Below the pieces are notes generated by a model that ran no database searches, was not told the origin of the DNA, and saw only the letters and a list, made by a program, of their open reading frames with translations. 64,000 nt of DNA from an uncultured Bryobacterales bacterium (lineage in GTDB: Bacteria; Acidobacteriota; Terriglobia; Bryobacterales; UBA6623). Of this stretch, positions 18,869 to 28,254 are shown one piece after another. How positions within the stretch are numbered: position 1 is the first letter of the stretch; each line of letters opens with the position of its first letter. The stretch is from the NCBI GenBank assembly GCA_951813605.1, contig OX638379.1, positions 6,088,062 to 6,152,061 of the forward strand. Direction: 5' to 3'. Made by a program: the position numbers and the translations under genes.

Positions 18869-19726
18869 ATGGATTTAGTTCAAGTTGTTATCCTAGCGCT
18901 GGTCCAAGCATTCACCGAATTCCTGCCCATCAGCAGTTCTGCTCACTTGGTGCTCGTTCGCTGGGTGCTTGGATGGCAGGATCCCGGCCTGTTTTTTGAT
19001 GTTGCGCTTCACTTCGGAACGCTTCTCGCGCTCACCTCGCATTTCCTGCCCACTTGGTGTCGCATTCTGGGTCTGGCCGCGGGAAAACGGATTCTGGAAC
19101 CGGGCCCGGGCCATTCCGATCGAGACCTTTTCGCCAATCCCCGCCTGCTTTGGTTCCTAGTCGCAGCAACGATTCCGGCCGCGGTCGCGGGCTTGTCCTT
19201 GCAGGACGTCGTCGAATCCCACCTGCGTAGCCCGCTCGTCATCGGGTCGATGCTTGTGGTGGTGGGGTGTGTGATTTGGTGGGCTGACCGTCGCGGGCAA
19301 CTAGAGAAGGGGCTTGATTCGCTGTCGTTCGCAGGCGCCATGCTGATCGGCTGTGCCCAGGCTGTGGCGCTGGTACCGGGAACATCGCGCGCAGGCATCA
19401 CCATCGCGGCAGGGCTTTTCCTAGGGCTGAAGCGGCGGACCGCGGCCCGTTTCTCGTTCTTGCTGGCGATGCCGGTGGTATTGGGAGCGGCATTCAAGAC
19501 AGGCTTCGATACCGTTGAAGGGGGCATGCCAACTTCGACCGAGTATGTTTCCCTCGCCATCGGCGTCGCGGTGAGCGCCGTTGCAGGCTACGCCGTGATC
19601 GCGCTCTTCTTGCGCTACCTGCAAAGTGCCACAATGGCGCCGTTCGTGTACTACCGCTGGGCTGTTGGGACAATCGTGCTGGGTATCGCCAGCATCTCGG
19701 GGCCGCTGGCGATTCTGTTCGACTGA
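18869..19726 (+). CDS. uppP: Undecaprenyl-diphosphate phosphatase UppP
   Basis: UppP (BacA) is an integral membrane enzyme that recycles C55 lipid carrier by removing one phosphate from undecaprenyl diphosphate. The 285-aa protein shows the two family motifs, ALVQAFTEFLPISSSAHL (residues about 11-28) with the catalytic Glu and Ser, and LVPGTSRAGIT (about 168-178) with the catalytic Arg. About eight hydrophobic segments are visible. The usual motif has QG(L/I)TEFLPISS; here Gly is Ala. It precedes ftsK by 11 bp, so the two are probably co-transcribed. It supports cell-wall synthesis. Confidence 0.95.
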   Translation: MDLVQVVILALVQAFTEFLPISSSAHLVLVRWVLGWQDPGLFFDVALHFGTLLALTSHFLPTWCRILGLAAGKRILEPGPGHSDRDLFANPRLLWFLVAATIPAAVAGLSLQDVVESHLRSPLVIGSMLVVVGCVIWWADRRGQLEKGLDSLSFAGAMLIGCAQAVALVPGTSRAGITIAAGLFLGLKRRTAARFSFLLAMPVVLGAAFKTGFDTVEGGMPTSTEYVSLAIGVAVSAVAGYAVIALFLRYLQSATMAPFVYYRWAVGTIVLGIASISGPLAILFD

Positions 19727-19737
19727 GGGCAAGGCGG

Positions 19738-22065
19738 ATGAAAATTAAACTGCTCGTTGACAACCCGCGCTTGAACGAGATGGCGGGAATCCTGCTCCTG
19801 CTGCTGGCGGTAGGCACGTTTCTCTCTCTGATCTCCTATTCTCCGTTCGATCCTTCGGCCAATGTCGCTACCGATGCCGACCGCGCGACCAACTGGATGG
19901 GATTCCCCGGCTCGTTCGTTGCCGACCTGATCCTCCAGGCGCTCGGTTTGGTTGGCTTCCTGATCCCACTGTGGATCGCTGCTTTTGCCGTTTACAGGAT
20001 TCGGAATTCGACGCCCGACCACATGTTGAGACGTGTGGCGGGCGGTCTGCTGCTGACGCTTGTGTGCTGCGGTGCCCTGGGAATGCTGGGTGGCACCCTA
20101 GAGCCTGCGCTGCCTGACACCTGGCGGTATTCCGTCTGGGCTGGCGGCGCGCTTGGCAAAATCGCCGCCGAAATCTCGGCGGACCTGTTGAACATCGGAG
20201 GGACCGTCCTACTACTGCTCGCAATGACGTTCGTCGGCTTCTACATGTTGACGTCATTACAACTCTCCGACCTCCTGGTATGGCCCGGATCTAGGGAGCG
20301 CTCGGAAGAGGCCGCCGAGGCTGGAGCGGAACACGCGGAAGAAACCCAAGCAGAGATGCCACGGGTTATTCCCACCCCGAGCCACTTGGACGAGGCCCCT
20401 GCCGAATCCCGGGATGTCGCGAACGCCGACGACGAACCGGAGGGCACCGTCGAAATGGACGACGCCGCAAACGTGCCCCCCATAGTGCCCTACGAGGGTC
20501 CAGGGTCTGAGTCGACGCTCCAGGAACGGCTTGCCGAGACGACCCAGCGGCTCCAGTCCCTTGGAACCGGTAAGTTGGAGCAATTGGCCGGTGCGGAAAA
20601 GCCCTCCTATGTGCTGCCTCAGACCTCGCTGCTCAACCCGCCGTATTCGAGGGAGCCCTATGACGAAGCTCAGTTGCAGCTAACGGCGCGCCAGATCGTC
20701 GACAAATTCGAAGAGTTCTCGGTGAGCGGAGCCGTGAACCAGATCAACCCCGGGCCGGTGGTGACCACGTTCGAATTCAAGCCCGACCGCGGCGTGAAAT
20801 ACACCAGGGTCACCAACCTTTCTGAGGACCTTTGCCTGGCTTTGGAAAGCGAGTCGATCCTTGTGGAGCGGATCCCAGGCAAGGCCACCGTGGGCGTCGA
20901 GGTGCCCAATAGGAACCGCGAAATCATTTCGCTGAGGGAAGTGATCGATTCCCCGGCGTTCCGCCGCTCGAAGTCGATGCTTTCGTTCGCACTCGGCAAG
21001 GACATCAATGGCAAGATCCACTGTGCGGACCTCGCGGGAATGCCACACCTCTTGGTCGCCGGCCAGACAGGCTCGGGGAAGAGCGTGATGGTCAACTGCG
21101 TGATCATGTCGATCCTTCTACGGGCCACGCCGGAACAGGTCCGATTCATTTTTGTCGACCCCAAGACCGTGGAACTCGGGCTGTACAGGGACATCCCGCA
21201 TCTCCTTACGCCGGTCATCACCGACATGAAGAAGGCAACCAACGCTCTCAAGAACGCCACGCGGGAGATGGAGAGGCGCCTGCAACTGCTGGCGAAGCAT
21301 GGAGTCCGAAACATTAGCCAGTTCAACGAGAAAGTCGCGCGCTTGAAGAAGCGGCCGTCGCCCAGGAAAGGCGAGCAGGAAGAGGTCGAGAAGCTCCCGT
21401 TCATCGTCGTGATCGTGGACGAGCTTGCCGACCTGATGATGCTCTCTGGCAGGCAGGTAGAGGAATCCATCCAGAGGCTGGCGCAAATGGCCCGAGCAGT
21501 GGGGATCCATCTACTACTGGCGACGCAGCGCCCGAGCGTCGACGTTATAACCGGTCTGATCAAGGCGAATATTCCAGCTAGGCTTTCTTTTCTGCTGGCG
21601 ACGCGCGTGGATTCGCGCACGATCCTAGACTCGATGGGAGCCGAGTCCCTGCTGGGCAAGGGCGACATGCTGTTTCTTCCTCCCGGTGCAGGGCGCGTAC
21701 GCCGGTTGCACGGCCCGCTGGTAACGGAAGACGAAATCGAGGCGGTCGTGTCGCACTGGAAGGATCTAGCACGCCCGAATTACGAGAACGAATACCTGGA
21801 CTCGCCCGACGGCGACGAAGAGAAGTCGCGAACGAACGGCAACGCTGATTTCGAAGATCCGATGTACGGGGACGCCGTCCGGTTGGTTCTGGACGAGGGC
21901 AAGGCTTCCACGTCGACGCTGCAGCGGAGGCTGCGACTCGGCTACGGCCGCGCGGCGCGAATCTTGGACGCGATGGAGGAAGAAGGGATCATTGGCCCTC
22001 CGGCTGGGAGCCGGCCGCGCACGGTCCTAAAGCGACCCGACTGGCTCGACGGACCTGCTCGGTGA
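19738..22065 (+). CDS. ftsK: DNA translocase FtsK/SpoIIIE
   Basis: FtsK pumps chromosomal DNA through the division septum and activates XerCD recombination at dif. The 775-aa protein has four predicted N-terminal membrane helices (about residues 14-34, 59-82, 99-117 and 150-172), a charged linker of about 130 residues rich in Glu, and the motor domain. The Walker A motif GQTGSGKS is at residues 442-449, and DPKTVELGLY and the Walker B segment IVVIVDELADLMML follow. The C-terminal gamma winged helix DPMYGDAVRLVLDEGKASTS reads the KOPS orientation sequences. The linker is short compared with E. coli FtsK, as in most non-enteric bacteria. Confidence 0.95.
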   Translation: MKIKLLVDNPRLNEMAGILLLLLAVGTFLSLISYSPFDPSANVATDADRATNWMGFPGSFVADLILQALGLVGFLIPLWIAAFAVYRIRNSTPDHMLRRVAGGLLLTLVCCGALGMLGGTLEPALPDTWRYSVWAGGALGKIAAEISADLLNIGGTVLLLLAMTFVGFYMLTSLQLSDLLVWPGSRERSEEAAEAGAEHAEETQAEMPRVIPTPSHLDEAPAESRDVANADDEPEGTVEMDDAANVPPIVPYEGPGSESTLQERLAETTQRLQSLGTGKLEQLAGAEKPSYVLPQTSLLNPPYSREPYDEAQLQLTARQIVDKFEEFSVSGAVNQINPGPVVTTFEFKPDRGVKYTRVTNLSEDLCLALESESILVERIPGKATVGVEVPNRNREIISLREVIDSPAFRRSKSMLSFALGKDINGKIHCADLAGMPHLLVAGQTGSGKSVMVNCVIMSILLRATPEQVRFIFVDPKTVELGLYRDIPHLLTPVITDMKKATNALKNATREMERRLQLLAKHGVRNISQFNEKVARLKKRPSPRKGEQEEVEKLPFIVVIVDELADLMMLSGRQVEESIQRLAQMARAVGIHLLLATQRPSVDVITGLIKANIPARLSFLLATRVDSRTILDSMGAESLLGKGDMLFLPPGAGRVRRLHGPLVTEDEIEAVVSHWKDLARPNYENEYLDSPDGDEEKSRTNGNADFEDPMYGDAVRLVLDEGKASTSTLQRRLRLGYGRAARILDAMEEEGIIGPPAGSRPRTVLKRPDWLDGPAR

Positions 22066-22309
22066 CGCCCGCCGACCGGAACGAAGGTTCCACGGCGTAT
22101 CGAGACCGGGTCTCCGCACCGGCGACTGCCATCTAGCGCGGTCTGGAGGCAGGTTCGACAGCGCCGCTCCCCGAGGGATGCTGCGTGCCAACCGGCCTGT
22201 CGCCTGGTCGCCGTCTCGTCTGGGATTCCCGGTAGCGGTTCAATCCCGCTGGGCGGCCGGGTGCTCGACCCGGCGACGGGCCGTCTATGGGATCAGGGTG
22301 GCGAATGAC

Positions 22310-23032
22310 CTAGGCTGCGGCGATTGCCCGCACGCTGAAGATCGCGTGGGCGGCCGTCTCCGCCAAGTGGCCCGCAAACGCGCCCCTGTATAGGAATCTC
22401 AACGGTTCGCTCTCGCGCATCTTGAGCTTGAGATCGGAAACCGCGTGGCGGTCAACGTCACGCTCTCGCACGGGCGGTTGTTTCGCTTCCGATACGTACA
22501 CCGGCAGATAGTCTCGACCGTCCACTAGGATCCGCTCGATCGCGTCGACCCGGACAGCGGCGTGAACATCGCCATCGCGGTCACGCGGCACAAGCAGCAA
22601 GTGAGCCCCGCGGAGCAGCAGGTACAAGGGCGTTCCCGCCGCCAAGCCGTGCGAGCCGCCCCACTCTCCTCCATTCAGGAAGTACTCCGCCCTGTGCATG
22701 CGCTGCAGGCGGCGCTCCAAACTCGGGTCCGCAGTCCTGCGCACCACAAGCACCAGCAGCGCGAACACCAACGCCACGGCTCGCCACCAGCCTTCCGAAA
22801 ATGCCGCGATTCCCGCAGCGATTACCAGCGACCCCAACCGCGACCAGTTCCAAGCTCGCGTTCGACGCAGCGCCCGCAAGCGGGGCAGGACCAGAATCGC
22901 GGAGAACAGCGCGGTCAACGACACTCTCAGAATCCCCGCCACGACAGGCCGCGTGGAAGCCTTAGACGCCTTCCGGGTTCTGAGCGTAGGGTCCGCCCTG
23001 CGAATAGCTCGGGCCCTTTGCCGACCGCCCAT
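22310..23032 (-). CDS. Membrane protein of unknown function, coupled to glmM
   Basis: This 240-aa protein has about three hydrophobic segments in residues 30-95, including RVSLTALFSAILVLP and LGSLVIAAGIAAF. The C-terminal half is soluble, with GTPLYLLLRGAHLLLVPRD and YLPVYVSEAKQPPVRERDV. I do not recognise a domain. The start codon shares one base with the glmM stop (TAATG at 23030-23034), a strong sign of translational coupling. That places the protein near amino-sugar metabolism or cell-envelope synthesis, but the function is open. A second copy of the same family is not seen in the window. It is the last gene of the operon. Confidence 0.65.
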   Translation of the reverse strand: MGGRQRARAIRRADPTLRTRKASKASTRPVVAGILRVSLTALFSAILVLPRLRALRRTRAWNWSRLGSLVIAAGIAAFSEGWWRAVALVFALLVLVVRRTADPSLERRLQRMHRAEYFLNGGEWGGSHGLAAGTPLYLLLRGAHLLLVPRDRDGDVHAAVRVDAIERILVDGRDYLPVYVSEAKQPPVRERDVDRHAVSDLKLKMRESEPLRFLYRGAFAGHLAETAAHAIFSVRAIAAA

Positions 23033-24372
23033 TACCCGAGATGCTCCTCGAACAATCGTGCGATGGCAGTGCAGTGCCTGATCACGTCGTGTGACCGTTC
23101 GGCCTCGACCATGACCCGCACCACCGGCTCCGTGCCAGAGTAGCGGATCATGACCCGGCCCCGGCCAGCCAGTTCCAGTTCCCGGTCCGCGATGGCTCGG
23201 CGGATTTCCGGCAACAGATCCAAGGATCGCTTCTCTCGCACGCGCACACTGATGAGCTTCTGCGGAAACACTCGCAGGCGCTTCCTCAATTCGCTACAAG
23301 GCACCCCTTCCTCCGCGAGGATGCGCAGCATCATGAAGAGCGTCAGCAATCCGTCTCCTGTCGTTGAAAAATCACCGAAAATCGCGTGCCCGGACTGCTC
23401 GCCCCCGAGAGCAGCCCCAGAACTCAGCATCTCGTGAATGACATGCTTGTCGCCAACGGGAGTGCGTCTCACGCGAATGCCTTCCTTCTGGAGCGCCATG
23501 TCCAAGCCAAGATTGGACATTACGGTCGTGACGACCAAGTTCTCGTGCAGCATCCGCCGACGCTTGAGGGCGACGGCCGCCAGGAGCAGGATGTTATCTC
23601 CGTCCAGCCGGTGTCCGTTCTCGTCGACTAACAGGCACCGATCGGCGTCCCCGTCCAGCGCCGCACCGAAGTCAGCACGGCTCTCCACGACTTCTTTTGC
23701 GAGTGGGTCCAGATGCAACGCCCCGCAATTGGCGTTGATGTTCCGGCCATTGGGATCGCAAGCGATGAACTTGGCGTCGCTGCCGAATTGAAGCAACGCC
23801 AGAGGCGCGACCTCGGACGCCGCGCCGTGGGCGCAATCGACTACGAAGCGTAGATTTCTCGCCCCGCGCGGCGGAGCGCTGGCCTTGATCAAATGATCGA
23901 CGTATTGCGTCGCGACATCTGAAGCATCATGCAGTTGTTCCTTCGCCGGCGTCACGCCGGTTGCCAACAAGGAGTGGATACGATTCTCGAGCTCGATTTC
24001 AGTTTCGTCAGGCATCTTGTAGCCGAACGGGCCGAATACCTTGATGCCGTTGTCCTCGAACGGATTATGTGAGGCGGAGACTACAACGCCAAGCGAGTAA
24101 TCGCCCTGCTGGGTCGCGAATGCGACAGCGGGAGTCGGCACAATACCCGCGAACTCCCAAGCGGAACCGCCCTCCCGCAGTCCGGCAGCGAGCAATTCGG
24201 CGATCACCGGGCTCGAATCCCGGGTGTCCATCCCGATCAAGACCTTCGGATTGCGAGTGCGCGAGATGTGCCTTGCCAAGGCCACGCCGACCGCGTATAC
24301 CGTCCTTTCGTCTAGGGGGAACTCCCCGTATCGGCCGCGTATGCCGTCGGTTCCAAAGAGCTTTGGGGCCAT
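23032..24372 (-). CDS. glmM: Phosphoglucosamine mutase GlmM
   Basis: GlmM interconverts glucosamine-6-phosphate and glucosamine-1-phosphate on the route to UDP-GlcNAc, peptidoglycan and lipid A. The 446-aa length is typical. The phospho-acceptor Ser101 lies in SASHNP, the metal loop DGDADR near residues 240-245, and the phosphate-binding C-terminus has RYSGTEPVVRVMVEA. The first residues APKLFGTDGIRG are characteristic of GlmM rather than of phosphomannomutases. It overlaps the following membrane-protein gene by 1 bp. No upstream gene shares the strand directly; a radical SAM gene diverges on the other side. Confidence 0.95.
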   Translation of the reverse strand: MAPKLFGTDGIRGRYGEFPLDERTVYAVGVALARHISRTRNPKVLIGMDTRDSSPVIAELLAAGLREGGSAWEFAGIVPTPAVAFATQQGDYSLGVVVSASHNPFEDNGIKVFGPFGYKMPDETEIELENRIHSLLATGVTPAKEQLHDASDVATQYVDHLIKASAPPRGARNLRFVVDCAHGAASEVAPLALLQFGSDAKFIACDPNGRNINANCGALHLDPLAKEVVESRADFGAALDGDADRCLLVDENGHRLDGDNILLLAAVALKRRRMLHENLVVTTVMSNLGLDMALQKEGIRVRRTPVGDKHVIHEMLSSGAALGGEQSGHAIFGDFSTTGDGLLTLFMMLRILAEEGVPCSELRKRLRVFPQKLISVRVREKRSLDLLPEIRRAIADRELELAGRGRVMIRYSGTEPVVRVMVEAERSHDVIRHCTAIARLFEEHLG

Positions 24373-24584
24373 AGTCTAAGGGAGCTTCGCCGGGGCCTCG
24401 CCCCGAACAAGGCTCTCACGATTGTACGACTTCTCGCCCCTCTGGCGGGCGGAGCGCGGAGCGCCGACTCGCCCGAGAAACCCCAGCGTGCTGAGCGCGA
24501 TGTGCTTGCTTGTCAGCCATGTCACCGAAGTTGCCTCGGCGCGGGCTGGCTAGGCGTCCGATAAACTTGGAGGTCGACGCTCGC

Positions 24585-25643
24585 ATGGCAGGAATTTCGA
24601 AGCAGCGCTTGCTGCGGGGCATGCTCGCGCACTACCCCTTCGTGCTTAAGAACTTCAAGGCGTATGCAGGAAATCTCTACCGGAGGCGTGTATTGGGTTC
24701 CACGGTAGTCGTGCCGTACTCGGCGATCTTCTACGCCACTCACAAGTGCAACCTCGATTGCTCCTACTGCACGCAGAAGAATCCAGAGGTTTTCAGCGAG
24801 GAACTCGGCACCCGCGAAACAATCGAGCTCTTCCACAATATCCGCAAGGATGTGGACACAATGCTGATCACCGGTGGCGAATGCACCGTGCGACCGGACA
24901 TTGAAGACCTAGTGGTCGCGTCCCGCGAGGAAGTCGGATTCCGATCCGTACTGATCGTGACCAATGGCGTACTGCTCGATAAACGGCGCAGCATGCTGCC
25001 CTATCTGAACGGGCTCGTGTGCAGCCTAGACGCCGTCGGCCACGATCCGTCAGAGCCGCTTTCCAAGTCCGCTGCTGTCCCGCGTGTAATTGAAAATCTA
25101 CTGATGGCGAAGGAGGTCCTCCCTCCCCAGGCGATTACAGTCTCGTGTGTTCTTGAGCAGTGGAACCTGTCCGAAGCAGAACGGATCCTCGAGTTCTGTG
25201 GCCGGCACGGATTCGCGTTTTCGGTGCAGTCCGCGCAAACCAATGGCAAATTCCCTAACTTCGCCTACCTGAGAGACCCTCGCTACCGGGACTTCGTCGA
25301 GCGCTTGATCGCTATGCGCGAGCAGAACACTGTGCGTATCAACGGCACGCCCAAGCTGCTGCGCACGCTCCTTTTGTTCGAGGAGTTCAAGTGCTATCCC
25401 ACGATGTTCCCTAGGATCTACCCGAACGGTGACATCTTCTACCCGTGCGAGGTGCTGCGCAAGGTCGCGGGAAACGTGCTAGAGGACGGGTCAATTTCCG
25501 CCGCCTTTGCCCGGGGCCGAAAGCTGTACGGGGAAATGCCCGAATGCAAGAACAACTGCTTCTTGTTCGGAAACGTCCTTTCCTCGTACTATGTCGAGGA
25601 CTTCTGGGGGCTGGCGGCGGATACCGTCCGGGCCCGACGCTAG
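24585..25643 (+). CDS. Radical SAM protein of unknown substrate
   Basis: This 352-aa protein starts best at ATG 24585, which has GGAGG 11 bases upstream; an ATG at 24519 and a TTG at 24510 are alternatives without such a site. The radical SAM motif is CNLDCSYC, cysteines 55, 59 and 62, binding a 4Fe-4S cluster. The GGECTVRP glycine-rich strand near residue 102 binds SAM. A C-terminal extension contains Cys residues (FPRIYPNGDIFYPCEV, ECKNNCF), as in SPASM/twitch-type enzymes, so a second cluster is possible. The N-terminal MAGISKQRLLRGMLAHYPFV is distinctive. Substrate and product are unknown, and it lies alone between glmM and an aldo/keto reductase. Confidence 0.75.
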   Translation: MAGISKQRLLRGMLAHYPFVLKNFKAYAGNLYRRRVLGSTVVVPYSAIFYATHKCNLDCSYCTQKNPEVFSEELGTRETIELFHNIRKDVDTMLITGGECTVRPDIEDLVVASREEVGFRSVLIVTNGVLLDKRRSMLPYLNGLVCSLDAVGHDPSEPLSKSAAVPRVIENLLMAKEVLPPQAITVSCVLEQWNLSEAERILEFCGRHGFAFSVQSAQTNGKFPNFAYLRDPRYRDFVERLIAMREQNTVRINGTPKLLRTLLLFEEFKCYPTMFPRIYPNGDIFYPCEVLRKVAGNVLEDGSISAAFARGRKLYGEMPECKNNCFLFGNVLSSYYVEDFWGLAADTVRARR

Positions 25644-25659
25644 CCCGCGCCGTCTCCGC

Positions 25660-26661
25660 TCAAGCAGCGAAGCCGTGCATTCTCCGATAAAGCGGGTGGT
25701 CGTACCGCTGGGTCGACTTGAAGTGCTCGTGGCGTCCGTCACCTGCTACCGGCTCGGCCAACGCGAGAATTTCCTCACGCTCCTCGTTCGATAACGGTCG
25801 GAATCCTCGAGCGATCTCGACATCCTCCATTAACTGATCAATTGTCAGGTACCCACGCACGATCGACGAAACAGGCAGACTGAGGGCCCATCGGACGCAC
25901 ATCGCGGCCGTGACTTTCGTCTGACTCGGGATCTCAGCTTCGCGCGGCCCCCCGCCAAGGCATTTCATCCCGATCACGCCGACATCCTTCGCGAGGCACG
26001 CGGGCACGACCTCTTTCTGGAACGAGCGGTAGAAGTAGTCCATTGGGTTGATTGGCATCTGCGAGGACGCCCAGTCATAGCCCTTGCCAAGCATCTTGAG
26101 ATGAATCCTGGGGTGCTTGTGGCCCGTGAAGCCTAGATAGCGCAGCTTGCCAGCCTTTTGGGCTTCCAGCGCGAACTTAAAGCCGCCCCGTTCGAAGACC
26201 CAGTCGGGATCGTTGTCGTAGTTGGTCTCGTGGAACTGCCACAGGTCGATGTAGTCTGTCTGCATTCTACGGAGGCTGTCTTCAAGGCACTTCGCCGAAA
26301 ACCCATAGTCCCGGCCGGAGTTCTTCGTCATGAGAAAGACCTTGTCTCTACGCCCCTTCAAGGCCTTGCCCATGAACTCCTCGGCGTATCCGTCGTGGTA
26401 GGCCCAAGCGTTGTCCCAGAAAAAGACGCCGTTGTCGACAGCGGCATGGGCGAGCCTCAGGGCTTGCGTCTCGCCATCGTCTTGAGCCGCCCGGCCTAGG
26501 TGTGCACCGCCGACACAGAGAATCGAAACCTGCTCGCCGGTGTGGCCGAGCCGCCGCGTAGGTATGCCCCGCCCCGCGTCGTCCTGCGCCACCGCCTGAG
26601 CCGCGAGGGCTCCGAGGCCGGCAGAGGAAATGGTGCCATGCGTGATTCGGCTATCCGACAT
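25660..26661 (-). CDS. Aldo/keto reductase, possibly exported
   Basis: This 333-aa protein starts at ATG 26661. Its N-terminus reads TISSAGLGALAAQAVAQD, which looks like the hydrophobic and cleavage parts of a Tat signal, but the twin-arginine motif is missing. The NADPH-dependent TIM barrel follows: the catalytic tetrad residues are Asp in FFWDNAW, Tyr in AWAYHDG, Lys in LMTKNSG and His in WQFHETN. GVIGMKCLGGG and YLTIDQLMEDVEIA near the C-terminus fit AKR family members with electron carriers or glycoside roles. It converges with the radical SAM gene, separated by only 16 bp. Direct substrate evidence is lacking. Confidence 0.85.
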   Translation of the reverse strand: MSDSRITHGTISSAGLGALAAQAVAQDDAGRGIPTRRLGHTGEQVSILCVGGAHLGRAAQDDGETQALRLAHAAVDNGVFFWDNAWAYHDGYAEEFMGKALKGRRDKVFLMTKNSGRDYGFSAKCLEDSLRRMQTDYIDLWQFHETNYDNDPDWVFERGGFKFALEAQKAGKLRYLGFTGHKHPRIHLKMLGKGYDWASSQMPINPMDYFYRSFQKEVVPACLAKDVGVIGMKCLGGGPREAEIPSQTKVTAAMCVRWALSLPVSSIVRGYLTIDQLMEDVEIARGFRPLSNEEREEILALAEPVAGDGRHEHFKSTQRYDHPLYRRMHGFAA

Positions 26662-27714
26662 TGAGATCAGTATAGGCAAACCGACCTGGCCCGGCTCGCC
26701 AAACCAGAGGGCTCGGCAAGCTGGCTCCGCGCAGGCAGTTGGATTTCCCAGTCGCGTAGAGCTAGCGAAAACCGCCCCAACGCCGCTGGCCACCCAAACT
26801 GAACGGCTAGACTCAGCGTTTCCCGCGACGCGACTGGGCTGTCGACAGGGCGCGAGCCTCGTGTCCCACACCGTGAATCGCTTGATTCATGGCTCGTGGC
26901 ACGCTTGCCCGGATCGGCGCGGTTGGCCCGGGGCCTGATTCAACGGGTTCGTCACACGCAATTGGTGACTAGGTCGCGGGCGGAGCGGGAACCCGCCGGA
27001 CGGACCGGCGAAGGTGCCAGATGCGGCTCTAGCCGCAGCAGGTCTAATGCCTCGGGCCGCAACGGCCTCAGCTCGCCCAGCGCCGATATCGCTTCGACGG
27101 GTGCCTGCTCGCACACCAGCCCCACCGCCATTGGCGTCGACAGGCTCGCCTGCAGGTCCGGGAAGCTCTATTGCGGAAGGGGCAACTCCAGCGTCTCTCG
27201 CGTGCGGTCTTGCGCTTCGCCGCAGGCGCGTGATCCTCCGCTACCAGAAGCGGCGCCAAGGGGCGGTGTCGAGGACAATGAGGCAGGCGCGGGAAGCGGG
27301 CCGGATTTGGTTTTTGAGGGCCAGCGGGAGGAGGTCGGTGACGTATCGGGCTAGCGATCAGGGGTTGGCGAGGGTGTCTCTTTTGACCTTGCCGCCGAGC
27401 CAGCAGGATCTGCGGAGGAGCTTGCAGGGTTGCAGGGAGCGAAGGAATAGGCGACGCGAGGGCTGGAATAGGAACGAGGGGCACCAAGTTACCTCGACGC
27501 CTGCCGAATGCTGACCGGCTCTCGCCGTGAGCTTCCCGGCGGCTGCCGGTTGCGCCCGCATCACCGCTTATTGGACAGGGGAGCCAAGCGCGTACGGCTG
27601 CAGGCTCCTCGCACTCTTCGCGCGATGCAACCAACGGGATGATCGATCCACCGCGATCCACTCGGCGCAACGAGTTTCGCCAAGGATCAAACCCGAAGAG
27701 TGCTGCGGCCGCGC
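26662..27714. other. Gene-poor stretch with a possible IS1634-like transposase scrap
   Basis: About 1,050 bp hold no supportable intact gene. At 27358-27423 on the reverse strand the frame reads KLLRRSCWLGGKVKRDTLAN before a stop, resembling the N-terminal RESYREGGKVKxRTLANL signature of IS1634-type transposases. Just after it another frame reads RYVTDLLPLALKNQIRPASR and stops. These pieces suggest decayed sequence, not a working element. The long open frame on the reverse strand across 27068-27889 is arginine- and proline-rich and overlaps a real gene, so it is not reported. Confidence 0.35.
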
Positions 27715-28251
27715 CTAGGGGGGAACGTATCGAACGGACGAGAAGAATCCCGCTGGCTCCAAGCTTGCGATCCTCCACCGGCGGCCGCGCTTGACCATGA
27801 GAAGCACTAGTGTGTCGTGCCTCCGCTCGACTGGGCCGGGGTCGAGCTTGGGAGTCAGTTCGAGAAGCCAGTCGACTCGGACTGTGCATTCTCCCGGCCC
27901 GCCATCTGGCGGGCTGCTCTCAACCGACGAGGCAATCCGCCTTTGCTCGGTGAGGGCGTTCACCTGCTCGCGCAGCTCCTGGAACCCCGGGAAGGCTCGT
28001 CGATCGAACGCCGCCATGAATAGCGGCGCGTTCCCTGCCTGCAAGGCTCGGCTGGCGTCGCGTATCACCAAGCGAATGCCACCGGCGAGGTCTGCGCCTT
28101 GCGAGAGGAGCGGGGCCGGAGTCGCTACCAACAACCAAGCAGCAAGCTCCAGCCCTGCTCTTTGGAATGGGTGCCCGGAGCGTCGAGGGCGAGGCGCCCT
28201 AACCGCGATGCGGCTAGGCTCAGCACGCCGAAACGAACCCGCCCAAGACAC
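27715..28251 (-). CDS. Small secreted protein of unknown function, GMC operon member
   Basis: This 178-aa protein starts at a GTG 3 bp after the preceding stop (TGA-AGG-GTG). A long basic leader precedes the hydrophobic segment LELAAWLLVATPAPLLSQG, so it is probably exported; the start may lie further downstream. The mature part contains RDASRALQAGNAPLFMAAFD, VDWLLELTPKL and HDTLVLLMVKRGRRWRIASL, a strand and helix order like NTF2-like (SnoaL or DUF4440-type) domains. No catalytic residues are assigned. Tight linkage to the gluconate dehydrogenase subunit 3-like protein and the GMC oxidoreductase suggests a helper or accessory role in their oxidation system. Confidence 0.65.
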   Translation of the reverse strand: MSWAGSFRRAEPSRIAVRAPRPRRSGHPFQRAGLELAAWLLVATPAPLLSQGADLAGGIRLVIRDASRALQAGNAPLFMAAFDRRAFPGFQELREQVNALTEQRRIASSVESSPPDGGPGECTVRVDWLLELTPKLDPGPVERRHDTLVLLMVKRGRRWRIASLEPAGFFSSVRYVPP

Positions 28252-28254
28252 CCT

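Noticed and set aside
22163..22258. tRNA-like 3' half: a perfect T-arm-like hairpin AGCGG-TTCAATC-CCGCT at 22234-22250 and a 7-base acceptor-like pairing between 22163 and 22257
   Set aside because: The D-arm region is not tRNA-like and no 7-base anticodon loop on a 5-bp stem can be made; treated as coincidence or a decayed tRNA end, not an RNA gene.
27068..27889. 273-aa reverse-strand open frame
   Set aside because: Arginine- and proline-rich composition, no motif, overlaps a real gene; typical of a GC-rich non-coding frame.
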